Assembly (NCBI GenBank): GCA_902495355.1
Contig: CABUWV010000002.1
Location: forward strand, 62,001-126,000
Reading direction: 5' to 3'
Length of the DNA stretch: 64,000 bases
DNA from: an uncultured Collinsella sp.
GTDB lineage: Bacteria > Actinomycetota > Coriobacteriia > Coriobacteriales > Coriobacteriaceae
Both the position numbers and the translations under genes were made by a program. Below the pieces are notes generated by a model, which saw only the letters and a list, made by a program, of their open reading frames with translations, made no database searches and was not told the DNA's origin. Each line of letters begins with the position of its first letter. The stretch's first letter is position 1. Positions 16,606 to 25,155 of this stretch are shown here, piece after piece.

Positions 16606-17631
16606 ATGAAAAGCGCGGTCTTCTATGGAAAGCACGACCTCAGAGTCGAGGAATCGGCAAAGCCGGCCGTGGGCAGGCGCGACGTTCTGATCAACGTCAA
16701 AGCTTGCGGCGTCTGCGGTACCGACGTTCATATCTATGAAGGCGACAAGGGTGCAGCCGACGTTACCCCGCCCACGATCCTTGGTCATGAGTTTGCCGGC
16801 GTTGTCGAGGCCGTGGGCAGCGACGTCGCCGGCTTTAAACCGGGCGATCGCGTGTGCATCGACCCAAACCATCCCTGCGGCTGCTGTGAACCCTGCCGCG
16901 ACGGAATCAACCACTACTGCGAGCATATGACCGGTTACGGCACCACCGTTAACGGCGGCTTTGCCGAGTACTGCTCCGTCGATATGCAGCAAGTCTACAA
17001 GTTGGGCGATCACACCAGCTTTGAGCAGGGTGCTATGACCGAGCCCGTCGCCTGTTGTCTGCACGGCATCGATATGTGCAACATCAAGCCCGGCAGCACA
17101 GTTGTCGTTATCGGCGGTGGCATGATCGGTCTGCTCATGATGCAGCTCGCCAAAAACGCCGGCGCCACCAAGGTTGTCTTGCTCGAGCCTGTCGAAGGCA
17201 AGCGCGAGGTTGCGCTCAAACTCGGCGCCGACCTGGCAATTGATTCCATCCACGAGGACGTCCCGGCCCGCCTGAAGCAGGAGGGCGTCGGCAACGTCGA
17301 CGTTGTAATCGAATGCGTCGGCAAGCCCGTCACCATCGAGCAGGCCATCCAGATTGCCGGCCACAAGGCTACGGTCATGATGTTCGGCCTCACCAAGCCC
17401 GATGAGACAATCACCGTCAAGCCCTTCGAGGTCTTCCAGAAGGAGCTTGTGCTTACCTCGTCCTACATTAACCCTTATACGCAGCGTCGTGCGCTCGAGC
17501 TCATCGACTCTGGCAGGCTCGACGTATCCTCGATGGTCGCAAAGGTAGCCTCCCTCGACGAACTCGGCGCCATCCTGTCAGACCCGGCCCTGCGTGCCAT
17601 GGGCAAATATATAATCGACCCCAGCAAGTAA
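16606..17631 (+). CDS. Zinc-dependent medium-chain alcohol/polyol dehydrogenase
   Basis: 341 residues of the zinc MDR family (threonine 3-dehydrogenase, sorbitol/polyol dehydrogenase branch). Catalytic zinc ligands are Cys in ACGVCGTD and His-Glu in LGHEFAG; the structural zinc Cys cluster is CGCCEPCRDGINHYC (~88-102); the Rossmann motif is VVVIGGGMIGLLMMQ. AAGGAG lies 6 nt before the ATG. It is the first gene of a unit followed by a GntR regulator and is divergent from the alpha-glucoside permease. A role in oxidising or reducing a sugar or sugar alcohol linked to that locus is inference. Confidence 0.9.
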   Translation: MKSAVFYGKHDLRVEESAKPAVGRRDVLINVKACGVCGTDVHIYEGDKGAADVTPPTILGHEFAGVVEAVGSDVAGFKPGDRVCIDPNHPCGCCEPCRDGINHYCEHMTGYGTTVNGGFAEYCSVDMQQVYKLGDHTSFEQGAMTEPVACCLHGIDMCNIKPGSTVVVIGGGMIGLLMMQLAKNAGATKVVLLEPVEGKREVALKLGADLAIDSIHEDVPARLKQEGVGNVDVVIECVGKPVTIEQAIQIAGHKATVMMFGLTKPDETITVKPFEVFQKELVLTSSYINPYTQRRALELIDSGRLDVSSMVAKVASLDELGAILSDPALRAMGKYIIDPSK

Positions 17632-17696
17632 ATCGATTGACACCTGCGTGGGCGGCCCTCATCCGTCGTTCACGCACCCAGCTCTAGGAGACCGTC

Positions 17697-18452
17697 ATGG
17701 CGCGAGCCATCTTCCAAACTATTTATGACAACGTGAAGCAGTCGATTGACGACGGCACATACGCTTATCAGAGCTATCTGCCTTCGGAGACTGAGCTCAC
17801 GCAGCTGTTTGACTGTTCGCGTATGACGGTCCGTCGCGCCATCTCGATGCTTGCGGCAGATGGCTACGTGCTCCCCCAGCAAGGCAAAGGCATGCGCGTC
17901 ATTCGCAACATCAGTGACGAGACGAGTCGTGGCGGCGGCGGACTCGAGACCTTTAAGGAAATCGCAGCCAGTCGAGGCTTTGAGCTCAAAACGGTTACCA
18001 CTGTCTTTGAGCTCCTCGTCTGTAACAAGGCGCTCTCCAAGATTACCGGGTTTCCTGAAGGCTGTGAGCTCACGCGTGCCAAACGCATCCGTTATGCAGA
18101 CGGACGGGCCGTGTGCTCCGACGACTCCTATTACCTAAGCTCACAGGTACCGGGGTTGACACCCGAGATTGTCAACGACTCGATCTATCGTTACCTCGAA
18201 GAAGGCCTTGGCATTAAGATTGCCACGGGCAAACGCGATGTAACGATTGAGCATCCCACGCCCGAGGATGCACGCGTGCTCGATCTCGACGACTTTAACG
18301 CACTCGCCGTTGTACGCGGACAGACCTACAACGCCGACGGCATCCTTATGGAATACACCGAGACAAAGCAGGTTCCCAGCTTCTTTTTACTCCACGAAAC
18401 GGTCACCCGCCGCAATAACGGCAGCGAGACCCATCAGAGCAGTATGAGCTAA
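17697..18452 (+). CDS. GntR-family (HutC/UTRA) transcriptional regulator
   Basis: 251 residues. N-terminal winged helix: IFQTIYDNVKQSIDDGTYAYQSYLPSETELTQLFDCSRMTVRRAISML (~5-55), then a UTRA effector domain (~85-245) with the typical LTRAKRIRYADG and EYTETKQVPSFFLL segments. UTRA domains bind phosphorylated sugars in TreR/GmuR-type repressors. Start at 17697 follows CTAGGAG. Location suggests it binds the TCTAGA sites upstream of the EIICB/GH4 operon and the dehydrogenase. A homologue is encoded at 33867-34607. Confidence 0.92.
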   Translation: MARAIFQTIYDNVKQSIDDGTYAYQSYLPSETELTQLFDCSRMTVRRAISMLAADGYVLPQQGKGMRVIRNISDETSRGGGGLETFKEIAASRGFELKTVTTVFELLVCNKALSKITGFPEGCELTRAKRIRYADGRAVCSDDSYYLSSQVPGLTPEIVNDSIYRYLEEGLGIKIATGKRDVTIEHPTPEDARVLDLDDFNALAVVRGQTYNADGILMEYTETKQVPSFFLLHETVTRRNNGSETHQSSMS

Positions 18453-18462
18453 CCATCTATTG

Positions 18463-18533
18463 GTTGCGGTGGGATAGTTCCTAGAATGGCCAGCTTAAGG
18501 GCAAAACAGGAACTATCCCACCGCAACTTTTTT
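18463..18533 (+). terminator. Intrinsic terminator with long 20-bp stem
   Basis: Arms at 18463-18482 and 18508-18527 are perfectly complementary (GTTGCGGTGGGATAGTTCCT), with T6 directly after. It ends the GntR transcript. The arm length exceeds what termination needs and resembles a dispersed intergenic repeat. Confidence 0.85.
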
Positions 18534-18564
18534 GGCCGGCGGGGCAGTACCTGTCCCACCGGCC
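18534..18564 (-). terminator. Hairpin between converging genes
   Basis: Imperfect stem GGCCGGCGGGGCAG/CTGTCCCACCGGCC directly beside the previous terminator and 19 nt after the stop of the minus-strand iron-sulfur gene, whose end it may define. Confidence 0.5.
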
Positions 18565-18583
18565 ATCATTTACGCTCGTTTAG

Positions 18584-19837
18584 CTAGTCCGCGAGCTTCT
18601 CCACCTGATCGAGCATCTTGCCGAGCTTAGCCTTTGCCTCGGCCTTGACCTTCTCCGCTTCTTCGTGGGCCTTGGCCTTCTGGGCGGCCTTTTCCTCGGC
18701 CTCGGGGTCGACGACGACCAGATTGGACGCATCGTGCTCGACCAGCTTGAGCGCATGCTCGGGGCACACCTTGACGCAGGCTCCGCAACCTAGGCAATAC
18801 GTGGACTCCAGTGCAAAGCGACCGCTTCCCACCAAATCGCAGGCAAACGTGGGGCACACGTTGACACACTCGCCACACGACGTGCACTTGTCAAAATCGC
18901 ACTCCGGCGTGCTCACCTGCATGTTCTGGGCAAGCTCGGGATGGTTTTGCAGCGTCGAGAGTACCAGCTGGCGCCCGTGCGTAAGCGTACGGCGACGCTT
19001 GGTCGTCGTGGTGCCGCACATGGTGTTGAGCGTGCGCTCCAGCTGCGTAATCTGGTGACGGTGGGCCTTCAACTTCTGCGTCACCGAGGCCAGCGCCGCC
19101 GTCGCCGGATTGAGCTTGGTCACCGTCAGGCCCGTTGTACGGGCGATCTTTTCCATGTACTCTTTGCGCTCGTACTCGCGAAGCTTATGGCACTTGAGGC
19201 TCTTGGGGTCGACCTCCAGGCCCATGCCCGTACCGGCCCACTCCTCGGCAGTGGCGATGGCCTCGCCCAGAATATCCTCGCCACCGGTGTTGCGACACTT
19301 ATCGCACACGCCCAGTGGCAGGTAGACGCTCACGTTGGGATAGTCGGCCAGCACCGAGAACCAGGTCTCGGCCGTAATATCGCCCACACAGGCGACGACG
19401 ACCTCGTTTTCGCGCGGCATGCGCTTAAGGGCGCGCGTGCAGGTGACGTAGGCGGTCTCGTGGCTCGTAGCAGCAGAGACGATATCGTCATACAGATTTT
19501 TGGGCGCCAGGCGCGGCGAGATGATCGCCTCGGTCGGACAGGCAGCGGCGCACAGGCCGCACTTGCGACAGGAGTCGAGGATCTCGATGGCGTCTTCCTC
19601 GACCTCGATAGCGTTGACCGGGCACACGTCCATGCACGCGGTGCAGCCGCTCTTTTCGTTTTTGCAGGTCAGGCACGGAATGGTGTTACCACGCGGACGC
19701 TCCTTGTAGTCGGCAGGATTCCACTGCGGTGCCGACGGATCGAGTGCATCGGTCACACCGCCAAGCGGGTTTTTAAGAAAGTCGAAACCCTTGCTGATCT
19801 CGATAATGTCATCAAACAGATCGTGTTCCTGCGCCAT
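18584..19837 (-). CDS. Poly-ferredoxin-like 4Fe-4S protein
   Basis: 417 residues. Two 4Fe-4S pairs are visible: CLTCKNEKSGCTACMDVCP with CRKCGLCAAACP near the N-terminus (~50-105), and CTSCGECVNVCP with CLGCGACVKVCP near the C-terminus (~320-375). Between them is a domain with CDKCRNTGG and GVTAETWFSVLADYPNVSVYLPLG-like sequence that I do not recognise. The tail is an Ala/Lys/Glu-rich helix, probably coiled coil. No membrane segment or signal, so likely a cytoplasmic electron-transfer or maturation factor. Start at 19837 is chosen for its GGGAGGGG site. The partner is unknown; the dehydrogenases on the same strand may be coincidental. Confidence 0.75.
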   Translation of the reverse strand: MAQEHDLFDDIIEISKGFDFLKNPLGGVTDALDPSAPQWNPADYKERPRGNTIPCLTCKNEKSGCTACMDVCPVNAIEVEEDAIEILDSCRKCGLCAAACPTEAIISPRLAPKNLYDDIVSAATSHETAYVTCTRALKRMPRENEVVVACVGDITAETWFSVLADYPNVSVYLPLGVCDKCRNTGGEDILGEAIATAEEWAGTGMGLEVDPKSLKCHKLREYERKEYMEKIARTTGLTVTKLNPATAALASVTQKLKAHRHQITQLERTLNTMCGTTTTKRRRTLTHGRQLVLSTLQNHPELAQNMQVSTPECDFDKCTSCGECVNVCPTFACDLVGSGRFALESTYCLGCGACVKVCPEHALKLVEHDASNLVVVDPEAEEKAAQKAKAHEEAEKVKAEAKAKLGKMLDQVEKLAD

Positions 19838-19988
19838 GCGCGGCCCCTCCCTGAGCAGTGCAAACAAGCAAGAGATAATGATACGCTATCGGCCCACGCC
19901 TCGGGCAAATTACACGCGGCGCATCTTTGCGGCAAATAGCCCATGGCCCATCGCCGCCTCGATTGCACAAGGTCAATCAAGCGCCAAA

Positions 19989-21056
19989 CTATGCCTCGCA
20001 CATGAACTGCACGAGCTTTTGTTTGGTCACCTTTGCCTGCTCGTTGGCCATATTACGTTCATTTCTAAAGACCGCATTTGCAACACTCTGCAGATCGGCA
20101 TCGGAAATCTCGCCAAGGCCCAGCTCCTCGAGCGTCGTCGGCAGACCAACGCGCTGGCAAAACTCGAGCACCTGATCAAGCTCGGGTGCACGCTCCAGGC
20201 GCAGCTGCACCACCAGGCCAAATGCCACGGCCTCGCCATGCATTGCCTTGCACTCGAGCAGAATCGTCAGACCGTTGGCGATGGCATGCGCCAACGCCAA
20301 GCCACCGCTCTCAAAGCCGACGCCCGAGAGCAGAATATTGCACTCGATCAGGCGCTCAACTGCCGGCGATGTACGGCCCTTTTTGAGATCGCGCTTGGCA
20401 GCGACACCGCACTCCATGAGCGTGTCGTAGCAGGCGCGAGCCGCGACCAGAGCCAAGTGCCCCGGCGCACCACCGTGTTCGTTGGTGCCGTGCGCCGCGG
20501 CGCACGAACGCGCTTCGAAGTACGTTGCCAGTGCGTCGCCCATGCCAGCGACCGTCATACGCAGCGGGGCCGCCGCGACCACGTTGGTATCGACCACGAC
20601 CAGATCTGGATTCTTCTCGAGCATCAGGTAGTGGTCGAACGACCCATCCTCGTGATACAGCACCGAAATCGCGCTGCACGGACCGTCCATCGAAGCCGCC
20701 GTGGGGCATACGCACAACGGCAACTCGGCATAAAACGCAACGGCCTTGGCGATATCGAGCATCTTGCCGCCGCCAATACCCACCACCATGTCGCAATACT
20801 CGGCCTGGGCTTCCTTGGCCATTTCGGCAACGGCCTCTTCCGTACACGGACCGTCATAAATCTTAAAGAACGGCTCGCTTAGATCTTCGTCCAGAAATCC
20901 ATCGACGATCTGCTTGCACAGCCGATCCTCGGTGCCCTGGTCAAACAGAACATAGGCAGCGCAGCCCAACCATGACAAATACCTGCCCTGACGCAAGAGC
21001 TCACCTGGTCCCTGAACATATCGTCCGGGACCGCCATAAACCATGGGAAGCGCCAT
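19989..21056 (-). CDS. Iron-containing alcohol dehydrogenase, glycerol dehydrogenase family
   Basis: 355 residues. NAD-binding GGGKMLDIAKAVAFY and TAASMDGPCS (~90-125); metal ligands Asp in GMGDALATYFEA, His in ALAHAIANGL and His in KAMHGEAVAFG, as in GldA. It is a diverged paralogue of the gene immediately upstream (21170-22270), but substrate-pocket neighbours differ (for example AASMDGPCS against IASTDAPCS), so substrate may differ. Probably reduces or oxidises a small polyol or ketone in the cytoplasm. A terminator and a repeat hairpin separate it from gldA, so it may have its own promoter. Confidence 0.88.
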   Translation of the reverse strand: MALPMVYGGPGRYVQGPGELLRQGRYLSWLGCAAYVLFDQGTEDRLCKQIVDGFLDEDLSEPFFKIYDGPCTEEAVAEMAKEAQAEYCDMVVGIGGGKMLDIAKAVAFYAELPLCVCPTAASMDGPCSAISVLYHEDGSFDHYLMLEKNPDLVVVDTNVVAAAPLRMTVAGMGDALATYFEARSCAAAHGTNEHGGAPGHLALVAARACYDTLMECGVAAKRDLKKGRTSPAVERLIECNILLSGVGFESGGLALAHAIANGLTILLECKAMHGEAVAFGLVVQLRLERAPELDQVLEFCQRVGLPTTLEELGLGEISDADLQSVANAVFRNERNMANEQAKVTKQKLVQFMCEA

Positions 21057-21087
21057 ACGAGAATCCGCCCTTTCATCAACAACAATT

Positions 21088-21116
21088 GGTGCAAAGTAAC
21101 CTGACCCCTTTGCACC
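21088..21116. repeat. GGTGCAAAG hairpin repeat
   Basis: Nine-base arms GGTGCAAAG/CTTTGCACC enclose TAACCTGACCC. It has the look of a dispersed intergenic hairpin similar in style to those at 18463 and 28426. It sits in the promoter region of the dehydrogenase at 19989. Confidence 0.5.
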
Positions 21117-21123
21117 ATAGCAA

Positions 21124-21158
21124 AAAGGGGCAAAGCCATCTGTCGGCTTTGCCCCTTT
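21124..21158 (-). terminator. Intrinsic terminator of the glycerol dehydrogenase gene
   Basis: Fourteen-base-pair stem AAAGGGGCAAAGCC/GGCTTTGCCCCTTT; T5 on the minus strand. It lies 12 nt after the gldA stop. Confidence 0.88.
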
Positions 21159-21169
21159 CTTACCTTAGT

Positions 21170-22270
21170 TTACTCATCCATAAGGTAGTAGTGGCCCAGT
21201 GCGTCGGCACCCAGGATGGCGTTTGCGACCATCTCGGGCGTCACCTCAAACGGCATGTTGCACATGGTGTCCTCAGGCGCGCACGCGGCCTCGGCAACAA
21301 TCATGGCCTGCTCGCGCGTAACCTCGGCAACGCCCAGCTCCTTGAGCGTAACGGGCAGACCCAGCTCAATGCAGAAGCCCAAGACTTCCTCGAGCTTCTC
21401 GGTCGGGGCATCCTCGAGTACCAGCTGGACGATAGTGCCAAAGGCGACCTTCTCGCCGTGATACATGCCATGGCACTCGGGCAGCATCGTCAGGCCATTG
21501 TGGATGGCATGAGCAGCAGCAAGGCCCGAGCTCTCAAAGCCAATGCCGGAGAGCAGCGTATTTGCCTCGATGATGTGCTCCACGGCAGGCGTCAGCGCGC
21601 CCTTCTCCAACGCGACCTTGGCCTTCACGCCATCGGCCATGAGCGTCTCATAGCAGAGCTTGGCGAGTGCCAAGCCAGCCATGCCGCCCTTGCCGCCGGC
21701 GCAGGTGCTACCGTCGGCATCGTGCGTCGCCTGGGCCTCAAAGTAGGTTGCGAGCGCATCGCCCATACCGGAAACCGTCAGGCGCACCGGGCTCGCCGCG
21801 ATAACCGTCGTATCCATCAGGACAATGTTGGGGTTTGCCTTAAGGAAGAGATATTTATCGAACTGGCCGTCGTCGGTGTAGAGCACCGAAAGTGCCGAGC
21901 ACGGTGCATCGGTCGAGGCGATGGTGGGGCAAATGATAACCGGGGATTCCAGGTAATAGGCAACGGCCTTCGCGGTGTCGAGGATCTTGCCGCCACCGAC
22001 GCCGACGATGATGTCGCAGCCGTTGTCGCGAGCGAGCGCAACCAGACGATCGACCTCGCCCTTGGAGCACTCGCCGTTAAAGTCCTCAAACAACAGCTCA
22101 GCCTTAGCCTCGGCAAAGCCGCCCTCGATCTTGGCACCGACGCGCTTCTTGCCCGAAGGCGTCACGATGACGAGGGCCTTAGCGCCGAGCGGCTCGACAT
22201 AGGAGCCGAGCTTGGCCAGCTCATCCGGACCCTGGATATACTTACTGGGGCTATTGAAGATTGCAGCCAT
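21170..22270 (-). CDS. gldA: Glycerol dehydrogenase
   Basis: 366 residues, standard GldA length. Oxidises glycerol to dihydroxyacetone with NAD+. The dinucleotide motif GVGGGKILDTAKAVAYY (~95-110), the IASTDAPCSALSV loop and the zinc ligands Asp (SGMGDALATYFEA), His (AAHAIHNGL) and His (CHGMYHGEKVAFG) are all present. Ribosome site is weak (ATGGGAT). It has its own terminator downstream and follows the terminator of the iron alcohol dehydrogenase, suggesting separate transcription. Confidence 0.92.
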   Translation of the reverse strand: MAAIFNSPSKYIQGPDELAKLGSYVEPLGAKALVIVTPSGKKRVGAKIEGGFAEAKAELLFEDFNGECSKGEVDRLVALARDNGCDIIVGVGGGKILDTAKAVAYYLESPVIICPTIASTDAPCSALSVLYTDDGQFDKYLFLKANPNIVLMDTTVIAASPVRLTVSGMGDALATYFEAQATHDADGSTCAGGKGGMAGLALAKLCYETLMADGVKAKVALEKGALTPAVEHIIEANTLLSGIGFESSGLAAAHAIHNGLTMLPECHGMYHGEKVAFGTIVQLVLEDAPTEKLEEVLGFCIELGLPVTLKELGVAEVTREQAMIVAEAACAPEDTMCNMPFEVTPEMVANAILGADALGHYYLMDE

Positions 22271-22301
22271 TTTTATCCCATTCTCTAATAATTAAAAAGA
22301 A

Positions 22302-22333
22302 AGGGGCTCCGTACGGATACGTGCGGAGCCCCT
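22302..22333 (-). terminator. Intrinsic terminator of the iron alcohol dehydrogenase gene
   Basis: Stem AGGGGCTCCGTACG/CGTGCGGAGCCCCT with a 4-nt loop and one mismatch. It is followed on the minus strand by TTTCTTTTT and lies 21 nt after the stop. Confidence 0.9.
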
Positions 22334-22354
22334 CGTTACGATAACAAGAGTCGA

Positions 22355-23578
22355 TTAGAAATCGATGTCGGTGTCGTAGTAGCAGGCCTTGAGGATCTTC
22401 TCGAAGTCAGCAGCCTTGGTCTCACGCGGGTTCTCGGGCGTGCAGGCGTCCTGCTCGGCGTTCGCGGCGATCTCGGGCAGCTTGGCGAGGAACTCCTCCT
22501 CGGAAACCATCTGCGGGTTCTCGGCGTCGACCTTCACGCCACCATTCGCGTAATCCTTGATGGACTGCGGAATGTTGAGCTGGTCGTTGAGGTCGCGAAT
22601 CTTCTGGACGAGCGCAGCGATGAGCTCCTCGTTGGTCTCGCCGGGAAGGTGCAGGATCTCCTTGGCCACGTAAGCGTAACGCTCGGCAGCACGCGGGTCC
22701 TTGGAGTTCCACTGGATGACCTTGCCCAGGTACATGGCGTTAGCAGCACCGTGGATGATGTGGCCGTTCTCGAAGGCAGCACCGGTCTTGTGAGCCATGG
22801 AGTGAACGATGCCGAGCAGACCCGAGGAGAAGGCGATACCGGCGATGCACTGAGCCTCGTGCATGTGCTGACGGGCCTCATGGTCGCCAGCATAGGACTT
22901 GGGCAGCCACTCGACGATCTCGCGGATGCCGTGCAGAGCGTTGGCGTCGGTGAACATAGAGGCGCAGGTGGAAACGTAGGCCTCCATGCAGTGGGTCAGA
23001 GCATCCATGCCGGTGTGAGCGCACAGCTTGGCGGGCATGGTGTAGGTGAGCTCGGGGTCGACGATGGCGACATCAGGGGTGATGTTGAAGTCGGCCAGCG
23101 GGTACTTGATGCCCTTGGCGTAGTCGGTGATGACGGAGAAGGCAGTGACCTCGGTAGCGGTACCGGAGGTAGAGGAGATGGCGCAGAAGTGAGCCTTCTG
23201 ACGCAGCTCAGGGAAGCTGAACGGCTGGATGATGTTATCGAAGGACTCCTCGGGATACTCGTAGAAGACCCACATGGCCTTAGCGGCATCGATGGGCGAG
23301 CCGCCGCCGATGGCGATAATCCAGTCGGGCTCGAACTCGCGCATGGCCTCGGCGCCCTTCATGACCGTCTCGATGGACGGATCGGACTCGACGCCCTCGA
23401 ACAGCTTGACCTCGAAGCCGCCCTCTTTGAGGTCGGCCTCAACGTCCTGCAGGAACCCGCCGCGGCGCATAGAGCTGCCGCCAGAAACGATGATGGCCTT
23501 CTTGCCCTTGAGGTTCTTCACCTCGTGGCGAGCGCCCTCACCAAAGTACAGATCGCGAGGATTGGTAAAACGTCCCAT
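22355..23578 (-). CDS. Iron-containing alcohol dehydrogenase (butanol/1,2-propanediol type)
   Basis: 407 residues of the iron-ADH family. NAD(P)-binding GGGSPIDAAKAMWVFYEYP (~95-113), TSGTATEVTAFSVITD, and metal-ligand His in AKLCAHTGMDALTHCMEAY, AFSSGLLGIVHSMAHKTGA and ENGHIIHGAANA. The frame extends upstream to 23629, but the start at 23578 gives the family-typical opening MGRFTNPRDLYFGEGA. Cytoplasmic; probably reduces a fermentation aldehyde. Monocistronic, with 500 bp of gene-free DNA upstream. Confidence 0.9.
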   Translation of the reverse strand: MGRFTNPRDLYFGEGARHEVKNLKGKKAIIVSGGSSMRRGGFLQDVEADLKEGGFEVKLFEGVESDPSIETVMKGAEAMREFEPDWIIAIGGGSPIDAAKAMWVFYEYPEESFDNIIQPFSFPELRQKAHFCAISSTSGTATEVTAFSVITDYAKGIKYPLADFNITPDVAIVDPELTYTMPAKLCAHTGMDALTHCMEAYVSTCASMFTDANALHGIREIVEWLPKSYAGDHEARQHMHEAQCIAGIAFSSGLLGIVHSMAHKTGAAFENGHIIHGAANAMYLGKVIQWNSKDPRAAERYAYVAKEILHLPGETNEELIAALVQKIRDLNDQLNIPQSIKDYANGGVKVDAENPQMVSEEEFLAKLPEIAANAEQDACTPENPRETKAADFEKILKACYYDTDIDF

Positions 23579-24078
23579 ACTGTGCCTCCTAAACAAGCCC
23601 CTCTTAGACTTGCGTATATAACGGAGCACCCGATTGGCTCCGTTAGGACCGTTTTGTGCGTTGCCGGCGATGGCAATGCGCGATGTCTAAACGTCTCAAC
23701 GCTCAGACAAACACTATTTTACCGTTCTGGTTGGTCAGTTATTCACCTAAAGCCGACAATGATGAAACGTTTTTTCTATCCCTGAAGACCCTTGTGGGGC
23801 ATTCATACTCCCAAGCTGGGCAAACGTTTTATCAAGGTTGACCACATACCCCGGGCAGGACTGTGCCCCTCCAAAATGCGCCCCGTTCGCCGCCAAAAAT
23901 CGACCGTTTGCGGCACCGTGATACCACTCAGTCGTCCAAGGTGCCGACATTTGTGCGACATCCGTCTTCGTGGTGCAAAGGTGCATGTCCAAGTGCGGCA
24001 CCCCCGGTGTGCCACATGCGGGTAAACTAGAACTTTATATAGAGACATTTGAACCCTAACCGCAGCAAAGGAGGCCCC
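23579..24078. other. Gene-free 500-bp intergenic region
   Basis: Carries the divergent promoters of the iron alcohol dehydrogenase (minus) and the TPR-like operon (plus). Short frames here have no ribosome sites and I do not support them. A TATATA block lies about 40 nt before the plus-strand gene. I see no recognisable RNA motif. Confidence 0.5.
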
Positions 24079-25155
24079 ATGGCATTCGATCCCATTCAAG
24101 AGGATTGCCATCGCCTCGTTCTTGAGGCCTTGCGCCGCGACAATATCCCGCTCACCAACGGCCCCGCCGTAGAGCGTCTGATGGAGCAATTCACCCGCAA
24201 CCCCGCGCCGCTCATCGTGCACGATCGCGACCGCGCCGGACATCTGATTGCCAAGGTGGTCGAGGCCGTCGACTACCGTATTCCCTTTATCCCCGACGAT
24301 GCCCAGGCCGAGCAGGAAGAGACCGCTGCCGAGAACATGCTTCGCGAGGCTGCCGCACTCGATCCGACCAACTGGGATGCCCAGCGCATGCTGACGGCGC
24401 TCACCGCCGAATCCAACGAGGAATACGTACAGTACTTGGTATCCAAGCGCGATGAAGTCGAGCACGACTTGGCGCTCAAGATCGCCTCGGCGCAGGACCC
24501 CTACGAGCGCGAGGCCGCGGGCGACCTTATGCGCCGCCCCTACCTGCGCTGGCTTGCCGCCCTTGCGTCGCGCGCCCTCATTAGCGGCCGCTACCGTATG
24601 TCACTCGAAGCCGCAAACCGCAGCCTGGACTTTGCCCCCAACGATCCGGCTGGTGTCCGCCACACCGCGATGCTCGCCATGGCAAAGCTCGAATACCCCG
24701 CCGAGGAACTCAAGCGCTTTCGCTCTGCCCACTCCGTACCCTATCTCGCCAACACGCCACTGCGCCGTCGTCCCAAGGACGCGGAGCGCGACTTGGACCC
24801 GTGGACGCTCATCGCGCTGATGAGCGCTGCCTGGCGCGAGCTGGACTACGAGGGCGCCGAGCACTACTTGCGCATCCTTGCACGCTCGTGCCCGCACGCA
24901 GCCGAGGCGCTCTACTTCCAAACCGAGTTTCCCGATGGCGTCTATGCCCGCGTCAACGTGGGTGCAGGCTCCACCGACGAGCTCGTCCTTGCACTGTCCG
25001 AAGCGACGCCGGTACTGCAGGAGGGCCTGGGCGCTCCCGACAACGCCAGCTTTGCCGCCTGGGTCGCCACCAACGACATCGTGCGTTCCCAGATCGACGA
25101 GCGCATCCTGCGCGCAGCCGAGCAGGGGCTTCCATTTAAGGGAGGGGACCTCTAA
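24079..25155 (+). CDS. TPR-like helical-repeat protein, paralogue A
   Basis: 358 residues, family not recognised. The sequence is helical and Ala/Leu/Arg-rich, with TPR-like spacing in the middle: ENMLREAAALDPTNWDAQRML, SGRYRMSLEAANRSLDFAPNDPAG and RELDYEGAEHYLRILARSCPHAAEAL. No signal or membrane segment. Start at ATG 24079 follows AAAGGAGG. Its TAA overlaps the next ATG (TAATG), so the two proteins are translationally coupled and likely act together; the pair immediately precedes the MurT-GatD fusion gene. Similar length and layout to the next gene suggest an old duplication. Confidence 0.7.
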   Translation: MAFDPIQEDCHRLVLEALRRDNIPLTNGPAVERLMEQFTRNPAPLIVHDRDRAGHLIAKVVEAVDYRIPFIPDDAQAEQEETAAENMLREAAALDPTNWDAQRMLTALTAESNEEYVQYLVSKRDEVEHDLALKIASAQDPYEREAAGDLMRRPYLRWLAALASRALISGRYRMSLEAANRSLDFAPNDPAGVRHTAMLAMAKLEYPAEELKRFRSAHSVPYLANTPLRRRPKDAERDLDPWTLIALMSAAWRELDYEGAEHYLRILARSCPHAAEALYFQTEFPDGVYARVNVGAGSTDELVLALSEATPVLQEGLGAPDNASFAAWVATNDIVRSQIDERILRAAEQGLPFKGGDL

